Source of the DNA: Ruminococcus sp.
GTDB taxonomy: Bacteria > Bacillota > Clostridia > Oscillospirales > Ruminococcaceae
NCBI GenBank assembly: GCA_017542125.1
Contig: JAFXXU010000057.1
Span: 1 to 59,933 of the forward strand
Length of the DNA: 59,933 nucleotides
Direction: 5' to 3'
Of this stretch, positions 59,727-59,933 are shown piece after piece. The translations under genes were made by a program, and so were the position numbers. Position 1 is the stretch's first letter. Every line of letters starts with the position of its first letter. Below the pieces are notes generated by a model, which was not told where the DNA came from, did no database searches, and saw only the letters and a list, made by a program, of their open reading frames with translations.

Positions 59727-59933
59727 GCAACACCGCACAACCCGCGGCTGACGCCTCTGCACGCCATCTGCCGTGTCAAGCCTGCTTGACGACCGGCTTA
59801 TCCGTCATTATTACCGTGTCAACTTGTTGACACTATTCTCCTTGCCGGGCGCCAGCCCGCCTGCGTCGAATTTAGGCAATCTGACGAAAACCTGGACTTC
59901 GCATCTGACGCACAGGGGTCGTGCGGTGTTGCC
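59726..59933 (+). mobile_element. MITE-like element, copy E (208 bp)
   Basis: A complete element ending exactly at the window end. It has the GTCAAG-CCTG-CTTGAC cassette and, at a further site, GTGTCAAC-TT-GTTGACAC, which no other copy here has. The right target duplication cannot be seen. The left flank is TATA, as in copy B. Confidence 0.93.

Overview
The window reads as chromosome of an anaerobic, cellulose/cellodextrin-using Firmicute of the Ruminococcus type (Oscillospiraceae). The grounds are a complete cellobiose phosphorylase (GH94), a GH9 cellulase-family gene, a cytoplasmic GH13 enzyme, Rex, rubrerythrin, a class B sortase, textbook TTGACA-17-TATAAT promoters with AGGAGG ribosome sites, and Firmicutes-type gene orders (S2P-scpA-scpB-DUF2953-gerW-dacF; decarboxylase-darA-holB-ricT; nifS-thiI). 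The species is not determined. Both ends of the window lie inside copies of the same mobile repeat, so it is probably a whole contig that broke at repeats.

Layout. 0-10 kb: an acetyltransferase cut by a mobile repeat, an ECF sigma/anti-sigma pair, rex with its own operator, a MATE exporter, a GH9 gene with an in-frame TGA and a divergent AraC regulator, a VOC protein, and an OhrR-type MarR/cation-efflux operon with a recognisable operator. 10-19 kb: a lipoprotein, a stand-alone holin/endolysin-like cassette, a GH13 enzyme, and a TetR-controlled MMPL + LxxG-repeat export operon with four operators. 19-29 kb: a YfhO membrane protein, then a minus-strand operon for chromosome segregation and envelope functions (S2P protease, ScpA with a long repeat tail, ScpB, DUF2953, GerW, DacF) and RluB. 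28.7-29.7 kb: a repeat-rich block, then cellobiose phosphorylase. 32-36 kb: two SHOCT-domain membrane proteins around an XRE regulator, a zinc-ribbon protein, TyrA and tRNA-Leu(UAA). 36.4-37.5 kb: an AT-rich phage remnant at the tRNA, the C-terminal end of a MuF-type head protein fused to an HxHP...SxxD (JAMM-like) domain and followed by a coupled small gene. 37.6-45 kb: WYL regulator, DUF896, a sigma-region-4-like protein, an Orn/Lys/Arg decarboxylase, DarA, HolB, RicT and an MtaD-like deaminase. 45-60 kb: rubrerythrin, YpeB, NifS, ThiI, PncC, sortase B, SleB-like and SpoIID-like wall enzymes, zinc-ribbon protein, Maf and a two-component system.

The most unusual content lies between genes. 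(1) A family of ~170-210 bp elements with 18-bp terminal inverted repeats and 4-bp target duplications carries interchangeable hairpin cassettes at fixed internal sites. (2) A dispersed 16-bp motif, GTAC-N8-G(G/T)AC, occurs at least twelve times in intergenic DNA and six times in 167 bp upstream of ypeB. (3) The MuF/JAMM-like gene with its coupled small partner at tRNA-Leu is a candidate phage-derived effector/immunity pair. (4) Mosaic GC-rich repeats, including a 300-bp inverted pair 19 kb apart and an 84-bp tandem array, sit upstream of three plus-strand genes.
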